From NCBI RefSeq assembly GCF_012932365.1, contig NZ_JAAIIH010000012.1, positions 23,727 through 87,726 on the forward strand: a DNA stretch of 64,000 bases, written 5' to 3'. This stretch comes from Bifidobacterium moraviense (GTDB lineage Bacteria > Actinomycetota > Actinomycetes > Actinomycetales > Bifidobacteriaceae). Position 1 is the first letter of the stretch. Each line of letters starts with the position of its first letter. This document shows, piece by piece, positions 9,826 through 19,243 of this stretch. Position numbers and translations under genes: made by a program. The notes under the pieces are model-generated. The model saw only the letters and a program-made list of their open reading frames with translations, was not told the DNA's origin and searched no databases.

Positions 9826-11258
9826 CGGCGCCCGCCGTGCGCGTCCACCCAGCGGGCGGCCTCGGCGGCGAACTGGTCGCCGCGGTCGGCGTACGACCGG
9901 AACTGGTCCATGGAGGCGCATGCAGGCGCCATGAGCACCACGCTGCCGGGTGTGGCGTACTTGCCCGCGGCGTCCACGGCGCGCGCCATCACGGTGGCGT
10001 TGTCGGACGGGTCGATGACGGTGAGCGGGATGTCGGGGGCGCTGGCGGCGAAGGCGTCGAGCATGGGCCGCTGGTCCCTGCCGATGATCACGGCCGCGGC
10101 GATGGTGTGCGCCTGGTCGGCGACCAGATGCTCGAAGCGGCTGCCCTTGGCGAGTCCGCCGGCGATCCACACCACGCGCTTGGGGCCGAAGCTGGACAGC
10201 GAGGCGTGCGCGGCGTGCGCGTTGGTGGCCTTGGAGTCGTCCACGAAGCGGATCGCGTCGGCGCCCTCGCCCAGCGTGGCAACGGTGGCGATGCGGTGGC
10301 CGCCGGGGGCGAACGCCCGCAGCGCCCTCACCGCCGGCTCGAGCGGCACGCCGTAGCCCAGCGCGAGCGCCAGCGCGGTCAGGCCGTCGGCCAGCAGATG
10401 CGGGTACACGGTGCCGTCCGGCTCGGTCAGATGCGTGAACGAGGCGACCTCGGCGACGCGCACGGCCTCTCCGGGCGCTCCCCCGGCCACGCCGCTGCGG
10501 TCGACGATCCAGCCGTCCTCCACGCCGATCTGGCCCGCCTCGGGCGCGCCGAGCGTGAAGCCGATGCGGCGGCAGCCCTCGGCGGGACGCGCCTCGCGCG
10601 CGAGCGCGGTGACGCGCGCGTCGTCGGCGTTGTAGACCAGGGCGCGCCTGACGCCGCGGTACACCTTGGCCTTGTCGTGCGCGTAGTTGTCGAATCCGCC
10701 GTGCCAGTCGAGGTGGTCGTCCGCGAGGTTCGTGATGACCGCGCATTCCAGGGCGAGCGACTCGGTGAAGTGCAGCTGGAACGAGCTGAGCTCCACGCAC
10801 AGCGCGTCGTTGCCGGGATCCACGGCCGCGTGCGACACGGCCCTGCCGATGTTGCCCACGGCCGGAGCCGTCAGGCCGGCCTCGGTGAGCATCGCGGAGG
10901 TCATCTCGGTGGTGGACGTCTTGCCGTTGGTGCCGGTGATGCCGATCCATCCGGCCGGGCGCCCGGTGCGCTCGTTGTCCGCGCGCAGCAGCCAGGCGAT
11001 CTCCACCTCGGAGACCACGGGGATGCCGCGGCGCTGCGCCTCGAGGATGAACGGAGTGCGCGGGTTGAACACCGGCGAGGTCATCACCATGTCCACGTCG
11101 TCCCAGTCGATCGCGTCGAAGGAGCGCAGGTCGGCGTCCTCGCGGCGTTCGTCCACGCCGATCACGCGCCTGGCGCGCCCCTGCAGCACCTCGCGCACGC
11201 TGCGTCCGGAGACGCCCAGACCGGCCACCAGCACGGTCTTGTCGGAAAAGTCCATCAT
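9822..11258 (-). CDS. murD: UDP-MurNAc-L-Ala--D-Glu ligase MurD
   Basis: A 478-residue Mur ligase adding D-Glu to UDP-MurNAc-L-Ala. It has the N-terminal fold ([13 protein letters not shown]), an intact P-loop ([14 protein letters not shown]), the metal-site segment [12 protein letters not shown], and the C-terminal [10 protein letters not shown] motif. GGGAAG lies eight bases before the ATG at 11258; a second ATG follows at once. The stop overlaps ftsW. The longer open frame to 12242 only shadows mraY. Confidence 0.95.
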   Translation of the reverse strand: MMDFSDKTVLVAGLGVSGRSVREVLQGRARRVIGVDERREDADLRSFDAIDWDDVDMVMTSPVFNPRTPFILEAQRRGIPVVSEVEIAWLLRADNERTGRPAGWIGITGTNGKTSTTEMTSAMLTEAGLTAPAVGNIGRAVSHAAVDPGNDALCVELSSFQLHFTESLALECAVITNLADDHLDWHGGFDNYAHDKAKVYRGVRRALVYNADDARVTALAREARPAEGCRRIGFTLGAPEAGQIGVEDGWIVDRSGVAGGAPGEAVRVAEVASFTHLTEPDGTVYPHLLADGLTALALALGYGVPLEPAVRALRAFAPGGHRIATVATLGEGADAIRFVDDSKATNAHAAHASLSSFGPKRVVWIAGGLAKGSRFEHLVADQAHTIAAAVIIGRDQRPMLDAFAASAPDIPLTVIDPSDNATVMARAVDAAGKYATPGSVVLMAPACASMDQFRSYADRGDQFAAEAARWVDAHGGRR

Positions 11259-11329
11259 GTCAACCACTTCCCTTGTGCATCGGCGCCGGCGGACCGGCGC
11301 GCATCGTCCCCGCGTCGCCGCGCGGCGCG

Positions 11330-12433
11330 TCACCACAGCAGCCCGGACCGGGACGCCCAGTCCGAGTAGAAGAGCACCAGCGCGACAAGCACGAACATGA
11401 GCTCGATCATCCAGAACCGTACCACCACGCGCGTCTCCGGCCATCCGCACAGCTCGAAGTGGTGGTGGATGGGCGCCATCTTGAACACGCGGCGGTGCGT
11501 CATCTTGAAGTAGCCCACCTGGATCACGTCCGAGCAGGTCTCGATGACGAACAGGCCGCCCAGGATCACGGCGAGGAACTCGGTGTGCGTGGCGATCGAC
11601 AGGGCCGCGAACAGGCCGCCCAGCGCGAGCGAGCCGGTGTCGCCCATGAACACCTCGGCGGGGTTGCAGTTGTACCACAGGAAGCCGAAGCAGGCCACGG
11701 CCGCGCACACGGCGATGATCGTCAGGTCGAGCGGGTCGGACACCGCGTAGGAGAAGCCCTCGTGCGTGCCGCCCTTGATGTGGTAGCTCTCCCAGAACGC
11801 GATGATCGCGTAGCCCACGAACGCGATCATCGAGCTGCCCGCCGCGAGCCCGTCGAGGCCGTCGGTGAGGTTGATCGCGTTGGTCCAGGCCGTCAGCAGC
11901 AGGTTCACCCAGATGACGAACAGCACGATGGCCACCACGCGCCCGGCGAACTCGAAGCTCAGGAACGGCGTCTCGATGAAGCTCATGCCCGCCTGCGCGC
12001 TCGGGAAGCCCGACTTGGTGGGGACGAGCAGCGAAAGCACCGCGTAGACGGTGGCGAACACGAACTGTCCGAAGAACTTGCCGCGCACGGTCAGGCCCTC
12101 GCTCTGCTTCTTGCGCACCTTGGCGAAGTCGTCGATGAAGCCGAGCACGCCCATCGACAGCATGGCGAACAGCACCAGCACGGCCGACCACGACGGCGTC
12201 TCCCCCGTGCGCGAATACCGGAACAGCGCCGAGCAGGCCCATCCCAGCAGCACGGCGAGGTTGATGACCACGCCGCCGAGCGTGGGCGTGCCGCGCTTGA
12301 CCAGATGCGACTGCGGACCGTCCTGGCGGATGTACTGGCCGTAGTGCAGCCTGTGCACCAGCCTGATGAGCAGCGGCGTGCCGACGATGGTCACGATGAG
12401 CGACACCAGCATGCCGATGATGAGTGCGATCAC
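11330..12433 (-). CDS. mraY: Phospho-MurNAc-pentapeptide translocase MraY
   Basis: A 367-residue integral membrane enzyme with about ten membrane segments that transfers phospho-MurNAc-pentapeptide to undecaprenyl phosphate, making lipid I. The catalytic-site segments [23 protein letters not shown] and the histidine motif [10 protein letters not shown] are intact. The start is a GTG at 12433 preceded by GAGGGAAGG. It sits between murF and murD as in most dcw clusters. Confidence 0.96.
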   Translation of the reverse strand: MIALIIGMLVSLIVTIVGTPLLIRLVHRLHYGQYIRQDGPQSHLVKRGTPTLGGVVINLAVLLGWACSALFRYSRTGETPSWSAVLVLFAMLSMGVLGFIDDFAKVRKKQSEGLTVRGKFFGQFVFATVYAVLSLLVPTKSGFPSAQAGMSFIETPFLSFEFAGRVVAIVLFVIWVNLLLTAWTNAINLTDGLDGLAAGSSMIAFVGYAIIAFWESYHIKGGTHEGFSYAVSDPLDLTIIAVCAAVACFGFLWYNCNPAEVFMGDTGSLALGGLFAALSIATHTEFLAVILGGLFVIETCSDVIQVGYFKMTHRRVFKMAPIHHHFELCGWPETRVVVRFWMIELMFVLVALVLFYSDWASRSGLLW

Positions 12434-12487
12434 AACAACACCTTCCCTCTTGACGACCTCATGGTAGCTATGGTTGCGCGCGACGCG

Positions 12488-14002
12488 TCACGCCGCGGCC
12501 CCTTCCGATCCCCAGCGTTCGGCCAGCGCGCTCAGGCCGGAGGCGTGCGACCCCTTGAGCAGCACCGTCGTGCCGGGATGCGCCGCCGCGATGGCGCGCA
12601 CCGCGCGGTCCGCACCGTCCACGTCGTGCACCAGCTTCACCGAGACCGGATGCGACGCGTCGCGCCCCTCCGCGGCCCGATCGGCGCCCGCGGCGATGTC
12701 GCCGGCCAGGGCGTCCAGCGCGGCGTCGGACGCGCTGCCCACCGCGATCACCGCGTCCAGCCCGAGCGAGACGGCGTACGCGCCGATGGACCGGTGCAGC
12801 TCGTGCTCGTCGGCGCCGAGCTCCAGCATCGCGCCCAGCACGCCCACGCGCACCGTGTGCCCGGCGCGGGACGCGCCCCACGCGGCAAGGCCGTCGAGGC
12901 CGGCACGCATCGAATCGGGGTTCGCGTTGAACGAATCGTCGATGAGCGTGAAGCGCACGCCGTCGCGGTCCACCTCGCCCACGGCCATGCGGTGCGGGCT
13001 GATGTGGCGCTGGTCGGCCAGCACCGCCGCGATGCGCTCCAGCGGCAGGCCCATGAGGTCGGCCACGGTGGCCGCGGCCAGCGCGTTCATCACGTTGTGG
13101 TCGCCGCAGATCGCCAGATGCACGTCCACGGACCGGTCCCCCTTCGTCAGGGTGAACGAGGGATGGTCGAGCTCGTCGTGGTGCACGTCGCGCGCGCCCA
13201 GCGCCGTGGGACGCTCCACGCCGTCGCCGAGGCCCGCGCCGCGGCCGAACCACACCACGTCCCCGGGCGCGATCGCGGCCATGGCGGCCACGTGCGCGTC
13301 GTCGGCGTTGAGCACGGAGACCCCGTGCGGCACCAGACCGCGCACCAGCTCGCTCTTGGCCTGCGCGATGCGCTCCACCGAGCCGAACTCGCCCAGATGC
13401 GCCACGCCCACCTTGAGCACCACGGCCACGTCCGGCGGCGCGATGGTGGTCAGGTGCGCGATCTCGCCCACGTGGTTCGCGCCCATCTCGGCCACGAGGA
13501 AGCGCGTGGAGGCCCCCACCTTGAGCGCGGTGAGCGGCATGCCGATCTCGTTGTTGAACGATCCGACCGGCGCCACCGTCTCGCCCAGCTCGGCGAGCAT
13601 GGCGCGCAGCAGGTCCTTGGTGGTGGTCTTGCCCACTGAACCGGTGATGCCGATGATGGTGAACGGATCGGCCTGTTCGCGGCGCAGACGCAGGTTGTGC
13701 CGCGCCAGATCGCCCAGCGCCCGCACCGAGTCGTCGACGACGATCTGCGCCAGCGCCGCGCCGGGCACCTCGTGCTCGACGATGGCCGCCGGAGCCCCCG
13801 CCCCGGCCGCGCGGGCCACGAAGTCATGGCCGTCCACGCGCTCGCCGCGGATGGCGACGAACAGCGTGCCGGGCGTCACCTGCCGCGAATCGCTGACCGC
13901 GCCGGCGACCGCGGGACCGTCGGCTCCGCGCTCGGAGCCGGGCGCCTCGACGAGTCTGCCGCCGACCGCCTCGGCGATCTGGCGTGGGGTCATGGACATC
14001 AT
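12488..14002 (-). CDS. murF: UDP-MurNAc-tripeptide--D-Ala-D-Ala ligase MurF
   Basis: A 504-residue Mur ligase that completes the pentapeptide precursor. The N-terminal domain carries the DSRQVTPGTLFVA motif shared by MurE and MurF, the P-loop GITGSVGKTTTKDLL is intact, and DDSFNANPDSM is the MurF C-terminal signature. Two near-adjacent ATGs at 14002 and 13999 leave the exact start open. The gene upstream is the degenerate MurE-like protein. Confidence 0.95.
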   Translation of the reverse strand: MMSMTPRQIAEAVGGRLVEAPGSERGADGPAVAGAVSDSRQVTPGTLFVAIRGERVDGHDFVARAAGAGAPAAIVEHEVPGAALAQIVVDDSVRALGDLARHNLRLRREQADPFTIIGITGSVGKTTTKDLLRAMLAELGETVAPVGSFNNEIGMPLTALKVGASTRFLVAEMGANHVGEIAHLTTIAPPDVAVVLKVGVAHLGEFGSVERIAQAKSELVRGLVPHGVSVLNADDAHVAAMAAIAPGDVVWFGRGAGLGDGVERPTALGARDVHHDELDHPSFTLTKGDRSVDVHLAICGDHNVMNALAAATVADLMGLPLERIAAVLADQRHISPHRMAVGEVDRDGVRFTLIDDSFNANPDSMRAGLDGLAAWGASRAGHTVRVGVLGAMLELGADEHELHRSIGAYAVSLGLDAVIAVGSASDAALDALAGDIAAGADRAAEGRDASHPVSVKLVHDVDGADRAVRAIAAAHPGTTVLLKGSHASGLSALAERWGSEGAAA

Positions 14003-14109
14003 GTTCGTTCTACCAACCTTTCCTCTGAACCTTTGCGTCGGTTACGTCAGTCATTCACGTTCGTTGCGGCGCCGCAGACGGGGGCGCTCCCCGCCGTCCG
14101 CCCGCACCG

Positions 14110-14997
14110 TCACGACAGCTCGTGCGAGACGCGCAGCGCGCTGCGGATGTTGCTGCGCCGCACGCCCGCGGCCATCACCATGGCGATGCCGCAGGACAGC
14201 CGCGCCACGTCGACGGGGTCGTGCACGTCGCCCGACTGCTGCGCCAGCGCGTCGGAGTCGCTGGTGCGCCAGGCCACGTGGGTGTCGTCGTCGATGCGGA
14301 ACCCGTAGCGCCGCGCCGCGGCGTCGAGGATCCTGCGCTGCTCGTCCACGCCCATCCGCGACGTCGAGGCCACGGCCAGCACGTCGAACTTCACACCGCC
14401 GAGCGTGCCGCCGCGCAGCGTCGCGTCGTCCACGGACAGCACCGCCGCGGCCGCGCCGTCCTCCGCGCACACGGACAGCACGTGCTGCACGTCCAGGCTG
14501 TCGAGCGGATAGTCCAGGGACAGGTCCCGGTCGAGCGAATACGATTCGCCGGCGCCGATCCTGCCCACCGGATTGCCGAGCACGTGGAGGAACGAGGCGA
14601 GCGCGCGGGCCGTCCCCGCGCCGTCCGGCCCCACCACGCCGAACATGGCCAGCCCGTCGGACGGCTCGCCGGCCATCCACGCCGCCAAGCCGCCCACCTG
14701 CCGCCCGTCCAGATCGCCGTAGAGCACGGGGATGTCCGGGTCGTCGATGGTGCCGCGCACCGCGCCGGGCGCCAGCACCGCGTACGCGCCCAGCAGCGAG
14801 GCCCGGCGCACCAGATCGGTGGTGGGGTCCGCGTCCGCGGGCATGTACAGGGAGCCCGGACGGATGTCGTCGAGCTCGTCCGCCAGGGACGTCACGGTCA
14901 CCGGGGACGCGAACGGCGGATCGAGCATCAGCCCGTACCGGTCCGCCAGGGCCCCGAGCGTGATCCGCTGCGCCAGCGCTTCGTTCACCGCACTCAT
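14110..14997 (-). CDS. Short MurE-like protein lacking the ATP-binding lysine
   Basis: A 295-residue protein in the slot between ftsI and murF where murE normally lies. The N-terminal part resembles the MurE substrate domain (TVTSLADELDDIRPGSLYMP matches the DSR-type strand region). Where MurE has GxTGTNGKTT, this protein reads GVVGPDGAGTA at 120-130, so the P-loop Lys is Ala127. The segment that should hold the metal- and carbamyl-site residues is also diverged, and the C-terminal ligase domain (about 150-200 residues) is missing. AAGGAGCGACGTT before the ATG shows it is meant to be translated. It is therefore unlikely to be the cell's UDP-MurNAc-tripeptide synthetase; a scaffolding or regulatory role is inference. 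A functional murE must lie elsewhere. Confidence 0.8.
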   Translation of the reverse strand: MSAVNEALAQRITLGALADRYGLMLDPPFASPVTVTSLADELDDIRPGSLYMPADADPTTDLVRRASLLGAYAVLAPGAVRGTIDDPDIPVLYGDLDGRQVGGLAAWMAGEPSDGLAMFGVVGPDGAGTARALASFLHVLGNPVGRIGAGESYSLDRDLSLDYPLDSLDVQHVLSVCAEDGAAAAVLSVDDATLRGGTLGGVKFDVLAVASTSRMGVDEQRRILDAAARRYGFRIDDDTHVAWRTSDSDALAQQSGDVHDPVDVARLSCGIAMVMAAGVRRSNIRSALRVSHELS

Positions 14998-15014
14998 AAC
15001 GTCGCTCCTTCCCC

Positions 15015-16832
15015 TCACCAGTCCACGGGGATGGCGTCCGTCCGCGGCGCGGAGGGCGTCACCTCGTACTTCTGCATGAGGAACTGGCCGATCTGCGCGA
15101 AGATCGGTCCGGCGGTCATGCCGCCGTAGATGCCGGACGGGTCCTTGAGGACCACGGTCACCACGAACTGCGGGTTGTCGGCCGGCAGGATGCCCACCCA
15201 GTCGGCCACGATCGACGTGAGCGACCCGTTGTCCCCGGCCACCTCGGCGGTGCCGGTCTTGGCGGCGATGCGGTATCCGGGCACCGAGACGACCTTCCTG
15301 TAGTCCTCGGCCACGGACTCCATCGCGTTGAGCGTGTCCGCCGCCACCTGTTCGTCCACCACGCGCGTCGCCCCGTCGTTCGAGGCGGCGGTCTCCTTGC
15401 CGTTGGCGTCGATGACGGACTTGACGAGCCGCTGCTGCGGCTTGACGCCCTTGTTGGCGATGGTGACGCCCATGTTGGTCAGCTGCAGCGCGGTCATCGA
15501 GTAGCCCTGGCCGAACAGCACGGTGTTGCGGGTGCGGCGGTCCCAGCGGTCCGCGGACGGGGCGAGGTACCCGTTGGATTCGCCGGGCAGCCCGATGCCG
15601 GTGGACTGGCCCACACCGAACTTCGTGAGGTACTCGTAGCGCTTGGCGTCGGAGTAGTTCTTGGAGGCCATGATCATGCCCACGTTCGAGGAGTTCTGCA
15701 GGATGCCCGCGAGCGTCCACTGCGAGGTGCCGTGGTCGTGCGAGTCCTTGTAGGTCTGGCCGTCCTCGGTGATGGTGGACGGCACGGAGAACTGGTCGGT
15801 GGCCTTGTGCAGGCCCTCCTGCATGAGGGCGGCCATGGTGATGACCTTGCCGGTGGAGCCCGGCTCGAACGTCTCGGTGCCCACGCGGGAGGCGTGCATC
15901 TTGGCGTCGGTGCTGCCGGCCTCGTAGGTGTCGGAGTCGGCCATGGCGATGATATTGCCCTGGAGGTCGGAGACCACGGCCATGCCCCACTTGGCGCTGT
16001 ATTTCTTCGTGCCCTCCTGGATGGCCTGCTCCACGTACCACTGCACGTCGCGGTCGATGGTGAGCTTGACGGTGGAGCCGTTCACCGGGTCCACGGACTC
16101 GGTCTGCGTGCCGGGGATCTTCTGGCCCAGATTGCCCTGCTGGTAGATCTGGTAGCCGTCGGTGCCGGTGAGCACGTCGTTCTCCATCTGCTCGAGTCCC
16201 GCCACGCCGGCGCCGGAGTCGTCCACGCCGCCGAGCACGGCGCCCAGCAGCGTGCCGTTGGGGTAGGTGCGCTGGCTGGCGTTCTGCGCGCTGACCACGC
16301 TGGAGATGTGCAGCTGGTCGATCTGGCGCTTCACGGTGGGCTCCACGTTCCTGGCGAGCACCACGTAGCGGCTGGTGCCGGTGAGCTTGGCGCCCAGCTC
16401 CTGCGCGCTCATGTTGAGCAGCGGCGCGAGCAGTCTGGCCACGGCGGCCGGCCCCGTGTCGCCCACGTTCTGCCCGTCGATGCTGTGGCAGTATCCGTTG
16501 CTCTTCGCCTCCGCGGTGCCGCAGTCGATGGGCTTGAACGAGGAGGCCATGAGCGGGTCGCCGATGAGCGTGTACCGCTCCACGCTCTGCGCGAGCACCG
16601 TGCCGTTGGCGTCCACGATGGACCCGCGCTGCGCGTACAGCGTGGTCTTGGTGGTGCGGCTGTTGGTGGCGGCCTGCGCGGTGGCCGAGCCCTCGAGCAG
16701 CTGGATGGTGGCGAGCTTGACGATCGAGAGCGCCGCGATGACCGCGAAGACGACCGCCACGGCGACCACGCGGTTGAAGAACGGCGTGTGCTGGCTCAGA
16801 CGACGCTTGAACGATGCGAACATGGGGGTCAC
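15015..16832 (-). CDS. ftsI: Septal penicillin-binding protein 3 / FtsI transpeptidase
   Basis: A 605-residue class B PBP: short cytoplasmic tail, a membrane anchor near residues 20-42, a dimerisation/pedestal domain (RGSIVDANGTVLAQ) and a transpeptidase domain. The penicillin-binding motifs are present: Ser326-x-x-Lys in EPGSTGKV, SSN in QNSSNVGM, and KTG in AAKTGTAE. It cross-links septal peptidoglycan with FtsW. The start is a GTG at 16832 that overlaps the ftsL-like stop and has GGAG four bases before it; an ATG at 16823 is the alternative. Gly replaces the more usual Phe in the SxFK position, a mild variant. Confidence 0.93.
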   Translation of the reverse strand: MTPMFASFKRRLSQHTPFFNRVVAVAVVFAVIAALSIVKLATIQLLEGSATAQAATNSRTTKTTLYAQRGSIVDANGTVLAQSVERYTLIGDPLMASSFKPIDCGTAEAKSNGYCHSIDGQNVGDTGPAAVARLLAPLLNMSAQELGAKLTGTSRYVVLARNVEPTVKRQIDQLHISSVVSAQNASQRTYPNGTLLGAVLGGVDDSGAGVAGLEQMENDVLTGTDGYQIYQQGNLGQKIPGTQTESVDPVNGSTVKLTIDRDVQWYVEQAIQEGTKKYSAKWGMAVVSDLQGNIIAMADSDTYEAGSTDAKMHASRVGTETFEPGSTGKVITMAALMQEGLHKATDQFSVPSTITEDGQTYKDSHDHGTSQWTLAGILQNSSNVGMIMASKNYSDAKRYEYLTKFGVGQSTGIGLPGESNGYLAPSADRWDRRTRNTVLFGQGYSMTALQLTNMGVTIANKGVKPQQRLVKSVIDANGKETAASNDGATRVVDEQVAADTLNAMESVAEDYRKVVSVPGYRIAAKTGTAEVAGDNGSLTSIVADWVGILPADNPQFVVTVVLKDPSGIYGGMTAGPIFAQIGQFLMQKYEVTPSAPRTDAIPVDW

Positions 16833-17359
16833 TGCGCTCCTTCCGCGCCCGTGGCGGCGCCGGATGCCGAGGCGGACGGCGAGTCGGCCGGCGCCTGATA
16901 GCCCTGCAGGTCAATGGTGATCGAGCCCTGCTGCGGCACCATGCCCAGATCCTTGGCCTTGGTGGGCAGCTGGGCCTCGAGACGGTCGAGCTCGCTCTGG
17001 TAGGTCTGCGCGTCCTGCGTGAGGTTGCTGATCGACCGATTCAGTCTTGTGGCCTCGAAGGAGTTCTCCACCATCTGTGTGCGTAGGGCGAGGGTGCCCA
17101 GCAGGGTGCCGATGAGGAACAGCGCGGCGAGCACGGTGGGCAGGAACGGCGCCCTGCGGTTCATCACCCAGCGCAGGATGCGGCCGAAGCCCTCGCTCAT
17201 CGCGGAGACGTCCACGGAACGCTCCCTGCGGGCGCGGGATTCGCCGCGGGATTCGTCCGGTCTGGCGGCCGTGCGCTCGTCCGTGTGGGGACGGGGACGA
17301 CCGGTCTCGGCGCTGCGCGCGGAACGCGCCACGCGCGCCGATCGAACGGTGAGCGTCAT
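16829..17359 (-). CDS. ftsL: FtsL-like divisome protein
   Basis: A 176-residue small bitopic protein between rsmH and ftsI, the normal ftsL position. It has an Arg/Ser-rich cytoplasmic half (about 1-75), one membrane segment (about 78-100, FLPTVLAALFLIGTLLGTLAL), then a short coiled-coil region with heptad leucines (SISNLTQDAQTYQSELDRLE) and a Ser/Ala tail. FtsL links FtsQ to FtsWI. Both ends overlap neighbours by 4 bases, so the three genes are translationally coupled. Sequence similarity in this family is weak, so the call rests mainly on topology and position. Confidence 0.82.
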   Translation of the reverse strand: MTLTVRSARVARSARSAETGRPRPHTDERTAARPDESRGESRARRERSVDVSAMSEGFGRILRWVMNRRAPFLPTVLAALFLIGTLLGTLALRTQMVENSFEATRLNRSISNLTQDAQTYQSELDRLEAQLPTKAKDLGMVPQQGSITIDLQGYQAPADSPSASASGAATGAEGAQ

Positions 17360-18396
17360 CGTCCCGACCTCCCGTACGCGCCGGACTCGGCGTCCTCGGA
17401 GAAGCGCCTGACCCACCGGTCGGGCAGCGGCCGCGTCATCTCCGCGGCGCGCAGACGCACCGAGGCGGAGCGGGGGTTGCGCGCGATCTCGGCCTCGTCC
17501 GCCTTGACGGCGCCGTGGGTCAGGTCCCTCAGGAACGGCATGGCGTCCTCCGGGATCACCGGCAGGCCCGCGGGCACGTCCGCCTTCAGGCCCTGCGCCA
17601 TGAAGCGCTTGACCGTGCGGTCCTCGAGCGAATGGTAGGACTCCACCACCAGACGGCCGCCCACGTTCAGGTGCAGCGCCGCCTGCGGCAGCGTGCGCGC
17701 GAGCTTGTCCAGCTCGCCGTTGACCTCGATGCGCAGCGCCTGGAACACGCGCTTGGCCGGGTTGCCGGCGGGACGATGCGCCTGCGGCACCACGGCGTCC
17801 ACCAGACGGGTGAGCTGGCCGGAGCTGGTCAGCGGCGCGTCGGCGCGGTCGCGCACGATGCGCGCGGCGATCTGGCGCGCAAACCGCTCCTCGCCGTACT
17901 CTTTGAAGATGCGCGTCAGCTCGCGCTGGTCGTAGGTCGCCAGGACGTCCTGCGCCGTGAGCGGCTGCGTGGGATCCATGCGCATGTCCAGCGGCGCGTC
18001 GTGCGCATAGGAGAATCCGCGGTCGGTCTCGTCGATTTGCAGGCTGGAGAGGCCCAGATCCATGAACACGGCGTCCACGGCGTCGATCCCGCGCTCCTCG
18101 AGCACGTCGCCCAAGGCGTCGAACGCGGCGTGCACCGGCGTGAAGCGGTCGGCGAACCCGGCCCTGGCGATGCGCTCGGTGGCCAGGGACAGCGCCTCGG
18201 CGTCGCGGTCGATGCCGATCAGGCGCGCCTGCGGCGCGGCGGCGAGGAACGCGGTGGAATGCCCGGCCAGGCCCAGCGTGCAGTCGACCGCCACGGCGCC
18301 CGGACGGTCCAGCGCGGGCGCGACGAGGCCCACGCAGTCGTCGAGCAGCACGGGCTGATGAATGGCGTTGAAATCGGTCGTCTCGGTCATCGTCAT
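17356..18396 (-). CDS. rsmH: 16S rRNA (cytosine-1402 N4) methyltransferase RsmH
   Basis: A 346-residue SAM-dependent methyltransferase that modifies C1402 in the ribosomal P site. HQPVLLDDCV, the SAM motif VDCTLGLAGHS, the family segment MDLGLSSLQIDETDRGFSY and the C-terminal VVESYHSLEDRTVKRF are all typical. Its ATG at 18396 overlaps the mraZ stop by one base. The longer open frame up to 19116 is a shadow of mraZ. Confidence 0.96.
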   Translation of the reverse strand: MTMTETTDFNAIHQPVLLDDCVGLVAPALDRPGAVAVDCTLGLAGHSTAFLAAAPQARLIGIDRDAEALSLATERIARAGFADRFTPVHAAFDALGDVLEERGIDAVDAVFMDLGLSSLQIDETDRGFSYAHDAPLDMRMDPTQPLTAQDVLATYDQRELTRIFKEYGEERFARQIAARIVRDRADAPLTSSGQLTRLVDAVVPQAHRPAGNPAKRVFQALRIEVNGELDKLARTLPQAALHLNVGGRLVVESYHSLEDRTVKRFMAQGLKADVPAGLPVIPEDAMPFLRDLTHGAVKADEAEIARNPRSASVRLRAAEMTRPLPDRWVRRFSEDAESGAYGRSGR

Positions 18397-18872
18397 CAGA
18401 AATCCACCACCGGCAATACGTCGTCCGCGATATCGGAATAGGCCTCTTCCTTGGCGCTCAGGTACTCCTCCCAGGAGGCGCGGTCCCAGATCTCGGCGCG
18501 GGTGCCCACGCCGATCACCACGATGTCGTCGCCAAGGCCCGCGTAGTCGCGCAGCATCTGCGGCACGAGCACGCGCCCCTGCTTGTCCGGCACCTCGTCG
18601 GTGGCCCCGGACAGGAAGATGCGCAGATATTCGCGCGCGGCCTTGTTGCCCAGCGACGTGCGCTGGATCTGCGCCGCCACGCGACGGAACTCCGCGATGG
18701 GCAGCACGTACACGCACCGCTCCTGACCGCGGGCCATCACCAGCCCTCCCCCGAGCTGGGCGCGGAACTTCGCGGGCAGCGCCATGCGGCCCTTGGCGTC
18801 GATCTTGGGCGTGTAGGTGCCCAGCAGCAGCGGAGGCAGCGCATCGAACACGTCTTCGGATTCTTCCGGCAC
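18396..18872 (-). CDS. mraZ: Transcriptional regulator MraZ
   Basis: A 158-residue protein with two SpoVT/AbrB-type halves, marked by DAKGRMALP and DKQGRVLVP, the paired signature of MraZ. MraZ forms ring oligomers and binds direct repeats upstream of its own gene, controlling the dcw cluster. I start at the GTG at 18872 because AAAGGAGGT lies seven bases upstream; the frame can be opened at 18881 but that codon overlaps the ribosome site. Suitable boxes are visible about 85-120 bases upstream. Confidence 0.93.
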   Translation of the reverse strand: MPEESEDVFDALPPLLLGTYTPKIDAKGRMALPAKFRAQLGGGLVMARGQERCVYVLPIAEFRRVAAQIQRTSLGNKAAREYLRIFLSGATDEVPDKQGRVLVPQMLRDYAGLGDDIVVIGVGTRAEIWDRASWEEYLSAKEEAYSDIADDVLPVVDF

Positions 18873-18954
18873 GACCCCCACCTCCTTTTTTCGTTGCTGA
18901 GCTGCGCCTGAACGGCATCAAACGCACGACCACGCGGACACTTCCGCGGAACGT

Positions 18955-18990
18955 TCCCCACTCTACCCCACGGCTCCCCAAAACTCCCCA
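18955..18990 (-). promoter_or_regulatory. Four MraZ boxes at exact 10-bp spacing
   Basis: On the minus strand TGGGG occurs at 18990-18986, 18980-18976, 18970-18966 and 18960-18956, exactly one helical turn apart. MraZ of other bacteria binds arrays of GTGGG-like repeats with about 10-bp period before mraZ. The array lies 83 bases upstream of the mraZ start, so it is the probable autoregulatory operator of the dcw transcript. Confidence 0.75.
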
Positions 18991-19243
18991 CCACGCCGTC
19001 AAAACCGCCAATTTCCTCCACACCTGCCTGCACGGCCGCGCACACGGCCCCCACGGGCGTCCGGGGACGTCCGCGCGACCGGCGGCGCGGCACGTGCGCG
19101 GACGCGGCGAGTTCACCGTGAATTCACCTCGCCGGGCATCGTCGGACGACTCCCCGTAGGGAGGTGGGAGTAAGTTGGTGGTCCTAGTTTTTCCAAGTTG
19201 TCACTGCGCGGCCCCGGTCCGAGGGCCGCGAGAACGGAGCGAT

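Noticed and set aside
12468..13253. Minus-strand open frame upstream of mraY
   Set aside because: It is an out-of-frame shadow of murF, which has complete motifs.
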